Assembly (NCBI GenBank): GCA_948474755.1
Contig: CAOLHI010002559.1
Coordinates: 124,001 to 188,000, forward strand
Direction of reading: 5' to 3'
DNA: 64,000 nucleotides
Source of the DNA: Ctenosaura bakeri
Taxonomy: Eukaryota; Chordata; Lepidosauria; Squamata; Iguanidae
Both the position numbers and the translations under genes were made by a program. The notes under the pieces are model-generated. The model did not search any database. It was not told where the DNA came from and saw only the letters and a list, made by a program, of their open reading frames with translations. Below are positions 21,961 through 34,124 of this stretch, one piece after another (position 1 is the first letter of the stretch; every line of letters starts with the position of its first letter).

Positions 21961-24807
21961 ATATAACAATACAACAACAACATCAACCTGCACACTTGAA
22001 ACTCTGGGACAACTATGTAGAGACAGGTGAAACATTGTCCCCAGTAAATTAACATGGAAGTGAGTGCCAATCCTTTTCCCAGCGAACATTTCTGTGCACT
22101 TCTATATCTTCCGAGAGGCAAAACCAGCTAATTACACATACATGAATTCTTCACAGGTGACATTGTACTTCAGAATATAGTTTCTCTATCTCAGAATATA
22201 GCTCCCACATATCAGAAAGCCTGAGGGTTGCATAATAACTCCCCACCACCAACAAAAACCTCCCACAGGTTTCAAAAAAGATACCAGATACGTTGTAAGA
22301 GTTTAATGAGCTTGCCTAAGGGTTTTATATTTGGCACTTCAAAATTTGCTTTATTATAGACAATTGGGAGGACAATTAGGATTCATTTTAGTAGACATAA
22401 ACTATAGTATTGACTCAGTGCACAGACTTTCATGCTTCAAAGCACTAGTTTTCATATTCTAGTGCAATAAAAATTGCCTTAGGGAAAAGGAAAGGACAAA
22501 CCTAAGAGAGTTCAATAAGCAGCTCTTTAAATAAAATTAAAGAAGGTTTTTTTAATGTACTCCCTTTAACAACTCTGATAAATGTATCTCAGAGGAAATA
22601 TTAGGTTAGAAAGGAATGAATAAAGTAGATCCTATATTCTGATTTCCTTATCAGAATTCCAAACCTGAGTTGCAGTCCTTATTCAGAGCATCCAGCCAAA
22701 GTATGTGTAATGGTGACCTGTTAGAATGGAACAGAACAGGAATATTCACTTATGTTGGGACAACTCATGGCAGAAAAGTAGCAGAGGACAGGGATCTCCT
22801 ACTTTTCCCCTGTTCATTATTTCTGGATCTCCCACAGCAAAAGTCTATACAGAATATTGTGTGAGCTGTAGTTTGGGCCACAGTCCTATTGAATTGAGTA
22901 AACTTCAGGCATGCATAACTTTATCATATGAGTGCAGCCATGTCAGGTCTGTAGCTTCATACTTGAAGTCTGTTCTTCATTGTTCTTCAGCTCTTTATCA
23001 TATGGGCAACTTCTAAGGAGGTTTCAAGATAGAGGCTTTGATGAGTGATAAATGTGCCCATTTCAGCATGCCTGGCTTTGTTAGTCCACAGACAGAGTGT
23101 GCTGATCTCACCATGTCGAAGTAGCCTAGCAGAATATTTTTCAGCTGAAAAGTGATTACAATACTAAGCCAACAGCAGCTGCCAAGCCCCAAGGGATGAT
23201 AGTCTCTCTTTTAAGAACTGTTTTTGTCCAGTTCCTGTATATGCAGTTGTTTCCAAGGACTGGGAAAGAGCAAGTAGACATCTGAAAGCTTACTAAAATG
23301 AACCCAAAGTCTTTGAATGATAGATGGGGTGGTTAGATTCAAGCTAAATTAGTTGTGCTTAAGTCTCATTGAATTCAATAGGAAAAATTAGTCATCAATC
23401 AGGAAGACTTACTAATTTCAGTGGGATCTAAGTTCAATGACCCATTATATTTTCAAATGTCTGTACATATTCACAGTATGTCTAAATCTATTTAAAACAT
23501 AGGAAGGATAACTGATCCCTCACAAAGCTTTTCTTTCTATTATCCTTTACAAGTAAAATAACCCTCTAGGAACTGGGATAACACTTATGGATTTATAGTT
23601 TTCTTTAAAAGTGACACCTGCTGTAAGCATCTCAACATACATACAGATGGCTTTAGCAAGTCAGAGAAGAGTTACATGATGGAAACAACTGGTGGAAATA
23701 AATGACATGTGGAAATGCTGAAGTGAAGAAAGCCCAGGGTGAAAAAAAACCCTATGGTTTTATCTAGCCCACTAAAGTTTTCTTCTCAAATATGTTTTCA
23801 TCATATTGTATATTTTAATATTGATTATTGGGCAGGAGATGTCACTGGCAAGCTGCTATGCCAAAAGAGCTTAAGACATTCAGCCCAAGTACCATGTTTA
23901 TTCCATCTAGTGTCTGATGTGGCCTTTCATGCACTGAAGGCTGTCACCACTACTGAAGACATGGGGAAATGATCTTGAATTGTGGAGAGCACTTGGAAAG
24001 CATTCACTGTATCAAGCCATGTGCAGGTTGAAAATATGAAAATATTTAATGAGTCACTGTAATTAGCTAGTATCATAAATAGAATGTCATGATGGGCTTA
24101 AACACAAGGCCTATCAGTGAGGAATCAGAGATGAATATGTCCTGAAATATTTTACAGCTAAGAAGCATTGTCTAACCATGCAATAGGATGGCCCAGTTCT
24201 GATTGAATTTGGCCTAGGAAATCTGCCTTATTAAGATAGTAGATGCTCACCTTATGAAATCTGAATTGTTCTTTGTTCTGAATAAGGACACACTCAGACA
24301 GAGCTTGATTCTTTGTTTTGACTGTGACTTGTTTCTAAACCAATATGAAACAGCTAAGCTTTAGTGTCCAGTGTTCTCAGTGATTTCATTTGTTCTTATC
24401 AGGTCTAGGGTTGCTTTTGTTCCAGCTTGCTGTTTTTGAAATCACCTCATTGAAGATTAATCTCATCACTGTAACTACTTACCTCCCTTTGCAACTAATA
24501 GCTGAACATATCTTACACAGAACCTGGGAGAGAACTTTATTAGCATTTCTCCTCATATTGGAATCTAGTGCTTGGATCTGTAGGTTTTAATTTTATTTTC
24601 TGTTTTATCTATTTACTGTGCATAGGATTCTCAATTGCCTTAGGGTTAATTATTTCCATAGTAGAATTCACATAATTCTTCTCCCCTCTTTCTTAATTAA
24701 TTATCATTTAAAACCAGTAGAACAATAAGAATCATCAGATTTTAAAATACTTTATTTAATAATTATTGTTAATTACTACAATTTGTCTGGAAATACAGTT
24801 CCTGTTA
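21961..24807. other. Unique stretch, no gene seen
   Basis: Short open frames only (96 codons at most, 22726-23013). About 23324-23450 faintly resembles the TTAGTCCC foldback family. Nothing else was recognised. Confidence 0.4.
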
Positions 24808-25031
24808 CTGTTACATGCCTCCAAGTAGACTCCAACTTACGATGATCAATTCATAGGGTTTTCTTGGCAAGATTTATTCGGAGGAGAATTGTCATTGCAT
24901 TCCTCTTAGACTTAGATAATGTGACTAGTTCAAGGTAACCCAGTGAGTTTCCATGGCTGAGTACAGATTTGAACTCTGATCTCCTGTAGTCCTAATCCAA
25001 CACTCAAACTTCTATGCCATACTGGCTCCAT
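24808..25031 (-). mobile_element. tRNA-derived SINE (ACA/Sauria-like), minus strand
   Basis: Read on the minus strand, it has a tRNA-like head near 25031-24950 (GAGCCAGTATGGCATAGAAG, with TTCAAATCTG as B-box). The body has CATGGAAACTCACTGGGTTA, then AAGAAAACCCTATGAATTGA, and ends with AAGTTGGAGTCTACTTGGAG before a poorly preserved BovB-like tail. The 3' terminus is diverged. Confidence 0.75.
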
Positions 25032-25479
25032 AGAAATGCAATACATCTCACTATATTTGCCAAGTAGCCTGTGTGCTGGCTCAGTCTGATATCTAAATGT
25101 TAACCATTGTTGGGCAAATTTAAAGCTCCTGCTTCTGCTTTGTAAAGCTGTTGGTCTTTAAATCAGACTTGAACTAGACAGCTACCATGTTCCCTTCAGG
25201 GGTATCCACCAGAAATGATGACTTTAAGCCCCTAGAACCTGAAGATTGTGAAGAGTTGGCTGCTGTTGCAGATCTGAGACTAAACTCCAAATAGAGACAA
25301 TACAGCTCTGGGATATGAATAAGAGGCTGGACACCCTCACAGTGTGTGAAAATCACGCCAAGTGAAAATCAGGGCCTGGTCTGAGGTGACCAGGCTGCAA
25401 GAAAGGACTCCTCAAGAGCAGGGACTTTCCCAAAACTAGGCTAGAATGCCCAGAGCCCAGGAGTTTGGCGATGTAAGCC

Positions 25480-25690
25480 TCACAAGAAAATCCTATGAAA
25501 TTTTTGGTATTGCCATAAGTCAAGAAGCAACTTGAAGACATACATACACAGAAACAGAAGAATAAGGACAAGTCTACATAAGTCTACATAAAAATACCAG
25601 AAACAAATTTAGTGGAACAATTGCTTGTTGAAAGGAAGAAGTGGTTTCTCCCACATCTCAGGGAAAGTTAATATTTGGGATTGTAGCTGT
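25480..25690 (+). mobile_element. SINE tail plus a module shared with 37.2 kb
   Basis: AAGAAAATCCTATGAAATTT...CCATAAGTCAAGAAGCAACTTGAAG is a SINE/BovB-type tail (two separate words, not contiguous). Downstream, ACAAGTCTACATAA, ACCAGAAACAAATTTAGTGG and AATTGCTTGTTGAAAGGAAG recur at 37230-37350, again directly after a SINE tail. Upstream sequence to about 25150 may belong to the same composite unit but was not recognised. Confidence 0.55.
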
Positions 25691-26900
25691 CAGAGTTCTC
25701 TTGTAAGCATGGCAACTGTCTGGAGAATATTGGGAACTATAGTACAGAAAGTAACTTTTCCAAGATATTTTTTCTTTCTCCCTGTGGTCTTATTCTCTAG
25801 TACTTCAATTTGAGCTCAGTATTGGCCTAATTAAAATGAGCAGTCCATTCCTCATAATAATATGCAGTTCTGAGCTTCCTTCTAGTGTTAACTAGCTGGC
25901 TCACCATAAAGGAGAAGACCAGTTTAGCATGGATGCTAATCATGTCACTGTAAATAAAGATAATCCTTTCTGGGACTTGGTAGCAAATAACAAACAGTTT
26001 ATTCTCAGCAAGTTCATGAGACAAGCTAAATAGGAAACAGGGAAATGCATTTTCTCTCATAACATAAAAGCAAAGCAGCACTTCTAGTTTGCAGTTGTTT
26101 CTTCTGATTAAGAAGATACTAACAAACCTAAAAGACAAATGGTTTCTTTCTATAAAATGAAAAAAAAAAGAAAGAAAAGAAAAAAGAAAAAGGAAGCTCT
26201 TTGGGGCATGCATGAAAATGGCTTATTGCTGAGAGCATATCAGTTCTAAAAGCAACTGTGAAGGTGCTGTGCTGTTTCAATGAACTGAATAATATTTGAC
26301 ATGCATAGTGTAAAATCCAATAGACACAAAAGCATGACTCAAAGAAGAAAGCAGGCAAATGCCCCAAATGCTATGTTCACATAACAGTGGATAGCGGCAA
26401 GAGATTAGGATACTGAATATGGATGTTAACGAATGAGGAGAACATTGACTACACCTCCCAGGGCACTTAGGAGAACCAATTCAACATCATTTGCAGGACT
26501 GCACAGTTCTTACCCCAGAATAGGTTATCCTGGGGTGCAGCTAGGGCTGGTCCAGTTTATCACAGGCCAAAAGAGAATCTAATGACCCTTGGAGTAGAGA
26601 TGCTGGAAGCTCTGGGGGGAAAGTTTGATACCTGGTAGGATCCACAAGGGATCGGTCGTGACAAAACTGCAGCTTATAACCATAGTTGGCAAATATTTGG
26701 GGTGGGGATGTATTTATTTCTTTTGTTCTAACAGATCAAGCATGCAGAAACAGTAGTAGTTCTTGAAATGGTAGGGAGAAACTGGGAAGAAATTAATGTT
26801 AATCCTGTTCTTTATCAAACGAAGAAATTCAACATGATTGCTAAAGCCTCCCTCTGTTTACAAAAGAGTGTCAAAACTTCCTACTTGGATTCTCCTAAAG
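25691..26900. other. No gene seen
   Basis: Holds an A-rich simple stretch at 26158-26195. The minus frame of 128 codons (25827-26210) runs through that tract and has no recognisable motif. Confidence 0.4.
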
Positions 26901-26903
26901 AAT

Positions 26904-27510
26904 CATAGAATAATACAATTTGAAAGGACTGCAAAGGCCATCTAATTCAACCCCCTGCCATGCAGGAATACACCACTGAAGCATAAATATATGAAACAAG
27001 ATAAATCCTAAGGGATGGCCATCCAATCTCTGGCCCTTTCCACATGATGACAGCTTCCTGGCACAGAAATGTGAGAGGACTGGGATTGCGACAACACTTC
27101 TGCATGACGTTGTCATGGTCCCACCCTTCTCACATCATCAGCCAGCACAATCGCAGGATATATCAGTGACAGAGAAACTCTGTCAATGACCCCCCATTGT
27201 CAAGCCTTCTGTTGCAGCCAGCCATACAAAAGGGCCTGCATCATGGAAAGTAGGCTGGCTGCAGTCTGGAAGGACAGAGCATGTCAGGCAGGTGGTCGGG
27301 TGTGGAGGAGAGCATTGGGGACACACACCCATCACGGCAGAGGTGTTGCTGTGATTGTGATGGGGGAGCGTATAGTTGTGCAGAAAAGGCCTCTGTTAAA
27401 AGACCTCCAAAGAAGGAGAGTTCACCATCATGTGAGACAGTCTGTTCCACTGTCAAACAGATTTTACAGTAAACAAGTTCTGCCTGATGGTTAGGTAGAA
27501 TCTTGTCTCT
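26904..27510 (-). mobile_element. CR1 LINE 3' end, minus strand, split by a MITE
   Basis: AATCATAGAATAATACAATT at the left is the reverse complement of the CR1 octamer end. GGCCATCTAATTCAACCCCC and CCATGCAGGAAT follow, then GGGATGGCCATCCAATCTCT. The CR1 text resumes after 27391 with TTAAAAGACCTCCAAAGAAG to about 27510. Removing 27032-27391 and one TCT restores the expected CR1 order. Confidence 0.85.
27032..27391. mobile_element. GGCCC...GGCC Harbinger-like MITE (family A) in CR1
   Basis: It starts GGCCCTTTCCACATGATG and ends GTGCAGAAAAGGCC. TCT at 27029-27031 and 27392-27394 is the 3-bp target duplication. A left-end hairpin (about 27071-27143) pairs ATGTGAGA with TCTCACAT, GGGA with TCCC, and GACAAC with GTTGTC. 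It encodes nothing. Confidence 0.85.
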
Positions 27511-27568
27511 TTTACTTTGAAGAAAATGCAAAACTCAAAGTGGAACTATGTTGTAAGACTGTTGTTTT

Positions 27569-27700
27569 ATATTTAAACCCAATTGCTAGTCCCAAATAGA
27601 ATAGGCCCACTGAAGCAAGAATGTGGTCATTAATGCTCATGTAAATTTAATTGATTCAATGGACCTATTCTGTTTGGGACTAACAACTGGATTTAGGCCA
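27569..27700. mobile_element. Foldback MITE (TTAGTCCC type), well preserved
   Basis: The left arm TTTAAACCCAATTGCTAGTC, CCAAATAGAATAGGCCCACT is mirrored by the right arm CAATGGACCTATTCTGTTTG, GGACTAACAACTGGATTTAG. The arms are ~48 bases with a short AT-rich loop. It is the clearest member of this family in the window. Confidence 0.8.
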
Positions 27701-29864
27701 ATGTGTGGTAAAAAGCTGCAAAACTTCATTGGTGTTTTCCCAGCTTCAGATATACTAGATTCAATATCCCATTGTCTCCAGCCACTGTGCTCAATGGCTT
27801 GGAGATGGCACCAATTCCTGTGTTGTGATGGGAAATTTCTTCAAACAAATGTGTGGGAAGTGTTATCTGCTGAATCCCAGAGTATGATTTAATCACAGCT
27901 GCATTTATCACAAAGCATCTTCTTGAACAACATACTCTTAACTTACCTCACATTAACAATATACTTCTAAAAGTATAGCATTGCACATACTTTGCATGAC
28001 ATATATATGCATGACAGTTCCTCTACAGAGAGGAGAAAGCATTTGAAATAATGTTGGGTATTTTGCCAAGTCTGTCAAATGAGTAACACTTCCACTTTCT
28101 CTGTTCCATCTCATTAAAATTGTATTCTAATTCTGCCTCAGCTTGGTTTCTTTGCTTGATAAGTCATTGCCTGCTCATTACTTCTACTGTGAGAGATGAA
28201 TTTTATTCTAACTTGATAGCAAGGATAAAGAACTGAGAGACAGGCAGCTGGGAGAAATGAAATTAGCTTATTCTAATGCTTTTTTTGAAAAGGCTTTTTC
28301 ATAGCCATGGGTTACGATAAGTGTCACTTTGGATTTGTGACACTATCTTTGTTTAGCTTATTTTCTTTAAAAAATAGTAATAAAAAAGTACATTCATTTA
28401 AAGCAGCCAAATATACCCTCTTTCCCACATTGTTTCCAAGATCAATGTTGTTAATAAGGTCACTGATTATTTCATCTGCTATACTGTAATGATACAGCTA
28501 TTATAATTACTCAGTTATGATTCATATTTTGAAGGTTATTTTATCCTAGAGAAAAAAAGAAAGCAGTTTATGTCATACAGTGGCAGTAGTTTGAAGAGTA
28601 TCATCCTGATTCCAATATTTATGTGTGCTCATATGTATGTGCATTTATTTTCATCAGGTTCACATTGCCTTTCTCACAGTTGTAATCATAATATTTTTGT
28701 ACTTCAGATTTTCCCACAAATACTCTGTGCTCAAAGCAGTTGAAAATACAGTCAATTTAAATACAGTACTAGCAGGAGTCAATGCTACTATTAGGCAGCC
28801 CTCTGTCTCAGACAACAAATTCTGGACATCAAGAAAGGGCAGCAAGTGGTGAGTTACTTACTTCATTGCTGCCAGGAGTATGTGCGATTTTCTGCCTCAC
28901 CTGACAAGGCAACTTGCACAGTTTTGGAGATTGTGCATCTTGATTGAGTGTGGAGTCATTATTTGCTCCTCTGCCACAGGAAGAAAAATAGTTCAAATCA
29001 GCCTTGAAAATAAGAATACTGTGTAACTTTAACAGTTCAACAGTAATCAGTTCAATTGAAGTGCCAACTATAAACATCATCTTCATAAATATTGCAACTG
29101 TATTCAAGTCTACAGTCCTATGGTTCCAGGAAGGGTGTCCTGGGTACCATTAGCTCCTTTGTGTGTCAATTAGAATTGTCCTGCTTGGTTGGAGTCTTCC
29201 AAGAATTTATCCAATGATAAGTCACATTGGGGCTTTTTTTTTTTTCTGAATAGACATGTATAGGATCATATTGTGCACCTTTGTTTCCTTCCTAAGTATT
29301 CTTATTGTGGTGATTAGATACACAGGGAAATTCCATGGATTCAGTGAGTACACTTTAATTGGGACTACCAATATAAAGAGATTTCTGGATTTGAACAAGT
29401 TAATTAGTTTGTATATTTTAACGCATGGTTTCATTGTCACTGCAGAATATCCTTATGTAAGTAGCTGCTGCCTACACTCTGTTTTTGAGCCCTGGTCAAT
29501 ATATTATTTTGGGTAGTATTGCTCATTCTTACTTCCTCTCTCAATCATGCAGATGATGTTAACAAGTGAACTGAGCATGTCAGCTGACACCATCTCATAA
29601 GATTTCCCTCCCTCAAAAGAGCAGGGCATACTTGGATCACATCACATCATCACAGTGGTAGAAAAAGAAATGTATGGGTAATGAAAGAAACAAAGTTTGA
29701 CTTGTGCAAAACAGAATACATGCTTCACTTGATCTGTATATTTAAGTCTTCTGTATGTCAATAGTGCAAAAATGATTACATGTGTACCTCTCCTTGAATA
29801 TAAAAATATATAATTGAATAGCAACATCAGCATCATCCATGCTATTGTATTTCCAGTTTCTATC
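27701..29864. other. Unique stretch, possible conserved block 28050-28350
   Basis: No gene or named repeat. A poly-T run lies at 29236-29246. The part 28050-28350 is AT-rich, mixed and without repeat signature; enhancer-like only by impression. Confidence 0.3.
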
Positions 29865-30252
29865 AGTGGTTATGAAATCTGGACAATGAAGAAAGCTGAC
29901 AGGAAGAGAGTCAATTCATTTGAAATATGTCGCTTGAGGAGAGTTCTGTAGATACAATGGACCACCGAAAAGACCAATAAATGGGTCCAAGAGCAAACCA
30001 TGCATGAATTGTCCTTTTAAGCTGAAATTGAGGCAATCATACTTTGGACATATCACAAGATGGCATGATTTATTGGAAAAAATGGCAATGCTTGGCAAAG
30101 TAGAAAGCAGTGGGGGGGGGGAAGACTACATTATAGATAGATTGACTCAATCAAAGAAGCTATGGCCTTGAACATGGAAGACCTGACTAGAGCTGTTGAT
30201 GAATGGGAGTTCTTTGAAGTCTGTCATTATAAGGTCATCATAAGCTGAAGCT
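29865..30252 (+). mobile_element. BovB (RTE) LINE 3' end
   Basis: The plus strand carries the final part of the BovB ORF2 and tail: GACAATGAAGAAAGCTGACA, AGAGTTCTGTAGATACAATG, ACCAATAAATGGGTCCAAGA, TACTTTGGACATATCACAAG, TTGACTCAATCAAAGAAGC and GAGCTGTTGATGAATGGGAG, ending near ATAAGGTCATCATAAGCTGA. A poly-G run at about 30112-30120 and many stops show decay. BovB provides the reverse transcriptase that mobilises the SINEs with matching tails seen here. Confidence 0.9.
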
Positions 30253-30489
30253 AATAAAATAACAACAATTATGACTATGACTATGCTTATGATTATTCAT
30301 ACCCTATCTTTTCCTGGTTCAGAACTCAAAGGCTTACAACAAATTAAAAAACACATTGTTAAAAATTTACAAGCTACAAAAGTTAAAATGAGATTAAATG
30401 AGAAAAAAAAATGGATTAAAACGTACACCATGAAAAACACCAGTACACAAACCAATAGAACAGTTAGCAAGATCCAGAGCATAAAATGC

Positions 30490-30950
30490 CTGTCAGAACA
30501 GCAAAGTCTTTATTTGTCTGTGAAAAGAAAATAAGAAGGGTGCCAATCTAACCTCTGGGAGAGAGTTCCAGAGCCTAGAGGCAGCTGCTGAGATGGCCCT
30601 CTCCCATGCTCCCACCAAATGTACCTGTGAGGATGGTACAACATAGATAAGAGCCTCCTCCACAAAAATCTCAGGCTGGTTCATACGGGAAAATGCAGTC
30701 CTTCAAATAACCTGGACCTGAGCTGTATAGGGATTTATTGGTCAAGGCCAGCACTTTGAATTGGATCCAGAAAGAGACTGGGAGCCAGTGAAACTGTTTC
30801 AACAAGGGAGTTGTGTGTTTCTTGTAGCCAATATCAGTTATCAATCTGACTTCAGCTCTTTGAACCGCATGAAGTTTCAGAACACTCTTCAAAGGCAGCT
30901 CCGTGTAGAGCTTGTTACAGTAATCCAACAAGGATGTAACTAAGGGATGT
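30490..30950 (-). pseudogene. L2/CR1-type LINE ORF2 C-terminus, minus strand
   Basis: The minus frame 30931-30671 encodes MLDYCNKLYTELPLKSVLKL, HAVQRAEVRLIT, LLKQFHWLPVSFWIQFKVLA and YSSGPGYLKDCIFPYEP, the thumb/C-terminal region of a non-LTR reverse transcriptase. The end of the protein, RLWNSLPEVRLAPFLFSFHR, lies in another frame (30684-30493), so a frameshift separates them. It is the best-preserved coding piece of any LINE in the window but is 5'-truncated and cannot move. Confidence 0.88.
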
Positions 30951-31414
30951 GGCCAACCACAACCACCACTACAACAGCAACATACCTATCCAAACTGTAC
31001 ATTAGGAACCTCCTCATGGATTGAAATTAAGAACATTTTAGATGTGAATGTACTTAAAATGGAAATACTGTCAAGATATGATCAATGAATGTGGCAATAA
31101 TTACATGTTTGTTCCGTGAAGGAGAATTGTATAATTGATTTCCCAGCTTGTCTTTTTTGTATGCTGCTGTTGTTATTGGCTTGGACAATCACTTTTCTTC
31201 TACCAATAGAAAAAGAGAAGTTTGAAGCAGAGCCTTGATCTGGCCCAAGTTCCTCTGATAAATTTAAATGGTGATGCTTAAAATATAGATGATCAAAACA
31301 CAGATGAAAAGCTTAGCTGAACCTACTGCATGCACCAGTACACTGTTTATCCCTGATAAATCAGAAACCCCATGGGGTCAGTCATTGCCCCTGCGGAAAG
31401 AATGATCCTGGCCC
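30951..31414. other. No gene seen
   Basis: Unassigned AT-rich sequence with no open frame or repeat signature I can name. Confidence 0.4.
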
Positions 31415-31422
31415 ATCTATAG

Positions 31423-31809
31423 CAGAGAGGGCAAAGTGTGACTCATGGGTTACATATGGTCGCAGCATCTTTTATGTAACTCAGGGGTCTTTTTTTAAAA
31501 AAAATTTAAATGGCTCCCTCAAAACGACCCAAATGCCTTTGGGGGGATGGAGGCATTTTTGCCCGTTTTTGCCCCCCCTTCTGGTCATTTCTTGTTGCTA
31601 AAGAAAGGTCTTTCCTGAGCCCAACATGACTCAGAAGGGCTCAAAAACATGGTGAAAATGCCTCCTGCACCCTCACATGCTGTGTGGAGGCATTTGGAGG
31701 CAAAAAGTTTTTTTTTCTTTTTTTGTAGGAGCTACAGTAAAGGGGTAAGGTCCTCCAAAGTATCCTGAGAGAGGAGGGATTAATATGCCTTGCACAGTTC
31801 CCCACCCTG
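31423..31809. mobile_element. hAT-type MITE with 8-bp duplication
   Basis: Left CAGAGAGGGCAAAGTGTGAC and right-end reverse complement CAGGGTGGGGAACTGTGCAA are hAT-style inverted ends. ATCTATAG at 31415-31422 versus ATCTACAG at 31810-31817 match at 7 of 8 positions. It has no coding content. A related left end is at 47329-47380. Confidence 0.82.
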
Positions 31810-31867
31810 ATCTACAGGCACAGGTCTAACTAGGACAGTGACATTAGAAAGTGCTTTAGACTGCTAT

Positions 31868-31993
31868 TTTAGGTCTAAATCCAATTATTAGTCCCAACGA
31901 AAGGAAGACCTCTAGAATGAATGAACACTGTTTCATGTTCATTAATTTAATGGTTGCACTTTAGTTGAGACTAGTTATTTGGATTTAGGCATC
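31868..31993. mobile_element. Foldback MITE (TTAGTCCC type)
   Basis: TAGGTCTAAATCCAATTATT, AGTCCCAACGAAAGG on the left is mirrored by CACTTTAGTTGAGACTAGTT, ATTTGGATTTAGGC on the right. Same family as 27569-27700. Confidence 0.72.
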
Positions 31994-32039
31994 TATTTTG
32001 TAATATTAAACTAAGTTGGTCCTTATTTGACGTTTAAGT

Positions 32040-32081
32040 AAGTTTGTTTGTTTGTTTGTTTGTTTGTTTGTTTGTTTGTTG
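32040..32081. repeat. TTTG microsatellite
   Basis: About ten GTTT units. Confidence 0.95.
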
Positions 32082-32363
32082 GCATGAGCCATCCTGGGAG
32101 AGTAGTCTGCTCTGAAAGAGAGTATAGAAGTACTGAAAATGAGTAACAGGCCTGAATACCACTGAAAACCGGAGAGGAAATGTGAAGGTACAGTAGAAGT
32201 ACATAGTGAACACAAAAACAATGCTTGCTAAAGTATATTCAAATGCACTTTACATCATAAACATTTCTATTGCACCTTGAAGTTTCTTCTTCTGAAAGGA
32301 TGTCACAAAGTTGCCTTGCACTAACTCAGACAAATGGTTCCTATTGTTCAGAACTGTCTAAAG

Positions 32364-32699
32364 CAGGACTTTCCAAATGGTGTGTCATGACACATTAGTG
32401 TGTTGCTTGAAGTGTGTAGGTGTGTCACCTCCCTGCACCAAGAATGGCCCCCTCCTACCTGAGCCTTGGAAATGTATGTTATTATTTATAAATCATACAT
32501 TTTTAAAAATATAAATGAAAGATCTTCATGAGATATATTGTGTCCTCATACATTTTGTTATTACAATTTATGTATGTGCCCATATCTCTTATAGGAGTTA
32601 GTTTAATCCCTGGTTTGCCAGTAAAACTGAATTAGTGCGTCGCAAAATGACACATGTCTAAAAAGTGTATCACTAGCACGAAAAGTTTGGAAAGCTCTG
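32364..32699. mobile_element. hAT-type MITE with 8-bp duplication (second copy)
   Basis: Same family as 17606-17920: CAGGACTTTCCAAATGGTGT at the left, GTTTGGAAAGCTCTG at the right. GTCTAAAG at 32356-32363 and GTCTAAAT at 32700-32707 match at 7 of 8 positions. Confidence 0.9.
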
Positions 32700-32927
32700 G
32701 TCTAAATTGACCAGCCGCCCATGGTTTCAGAAAGTCTTTCCCAAATCCAGCTATCTGGAGATGCCAGGTACTGAATCGGCAAGCTTCTGCATGTGCTCTG
32801 TCACTGTGCTTCTACTATCCCTGATGCTGTGTTGTTTCTGTACTATTTGTTTAGGAACTTTAGCCACACTATTCCAAAGCTTGCATTCTGAACTAAGGCA
32901 AATACTTAATGAACATATACAAGATTA

Positions 32928-33600
32928 AAAGAAAAGAGGTTCCGCCTAAACACTGGGAAAACTTCTTTACTGTAAGATCTGCTCAACAGTGGGATAGATT
33001 GCCTCGGCGGGTTGTGGATTCTTCTTTTATGAACAGAAGGAACAGAAACAGAACTTGAAAAAGAAGTTGAATGGGAACATTCCAGGACTGCCTTAGACCC
33101 TTTCTGCAGGACAGTGGCATCCCAGCATGGGGATGTGAGAGGAGCAGGACGGTGACAATGCTTCCACATAATGTCATTGCGCTGCCACTCTTCTTGCATT
33201 GCTAGCCGGCATGATCATGGGGTATATCTTGATAGAGAAACTCCATCAATGACCCCCAATTATGTGAGCCTTCCTTCACAGTCAGCCATGCAGAAGGGTC
33301 AGAAGCGTGATCAGGCACTTCCTTCCCAACTGCAGCATGGGAAGAAGGCCAGCTGCAGTGCGGAAGGAAGGGGTGTGTCCCTTCTGCTCCCTTCCACAGA
33401 CAGCTGGTCATGTGCAGAGGGGAGTGCAGGGGACATGCTCCCATCCCAGCAGAGGCAGTCCCGGGATGATGCCTGGATGATGACAGAGCAAGGTAAGGTG
33501 CAGAAAGGGCCTTAGTTTTATATTCCTACATGGCAGGAGTTTAAACTAGACCATCCTTGTGACCCTTTCCAACTCTAAGATTTTATGAGTCTATGGTCAG
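32928..33600 (+). mobile_element. CR1 LINE 3' end, split by a MITE
   Basis: GAGGTTCCGCCTAAACACTG, AAAACTTCTTTACTGTAAG and GGGATAGATTGCCTCGGCGG are CR1 ORF2 end sequence. After the MITE, TTCCTACATGGCAGG, TGTGACCCTTTCCAACTCTA and a terminal GATTTTATGAGTCTATG complete the 3' UTR. Removing 33096-33511 and one TTA restores continuity. Confidence 0.82.
33096..33511. mobile_element. GGCCC-type Harbinger-like MITE (family A) in CR1
   Basis: It starts GACCCTTTCTGCAG (first bases decayed from GGCCC) and ends GGTAAGGTGCAGAAAGGGCC. TTA at 33093-33095 and 33512-33514 is the target duplication, matching the TWA preference of Harbinger elements. It belongs to the same subgroup as 27032-27391; the left-end hairpin is decayed in this copy. 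Confidence 0.88.
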
Positions 33601-33616
33601 CTATAGTTAGCCGGCT

Positions 33617-33714
33617 GGCCCCTCCCTAAACTGCAAACCCCATGATTCCATAGGGTATTAAAAGTGGAATGATAGCGCTATAGCAGTCTAGTATGGAAAT
33701 GGCCTAAAACTTAA
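33617..33714. mobile_element. Right half of a family C foldback MITE
   Basis: GGCCCCTCCCTAAACTGCAA, ACCCCATGATTCCATAGGG, AGTGGAATGATAGCGCTATA and TATGGAAATGGCC match the right arm of the family seen complete at 38911-39112. Confidence 0.7.
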
Positions 33715-34124
33715 AGGGAAGGGTCTAATATTTTTAAATATTATATTTAATATTATTTTTTCTCCCAGTTGATCTGCCAGAATTCTACAACTTGTAGAAC
33801 TTGTACAACTTGTAGAATTATGGCAAGGAGTGATTGAGCTGGGGTTTCTCAGCGTTGTATTTCAAAAAAGTAAGGTTTACATGGCCTTGGGAGTCGTAAC
33901 TTCCAGCAGGCCTCTCCTCCAACAGTAGTTGCTGATGAGTTCTTTTTGAGATTGGAGAGTGGGGCTGGCAGCCAGAGGCAGCAGAGTACTAAGCACCCCC
34001 ATTTAATTTTGTCAGAGTGGCCAAGAATAACACTCACTACATTAGGGCAATGTGGGAAATTATGTGACCACCCCCCCCAAGGTCATTTTTTAAAAATGTC
34101 TGTATGTGTTTACAATGATTTCAA

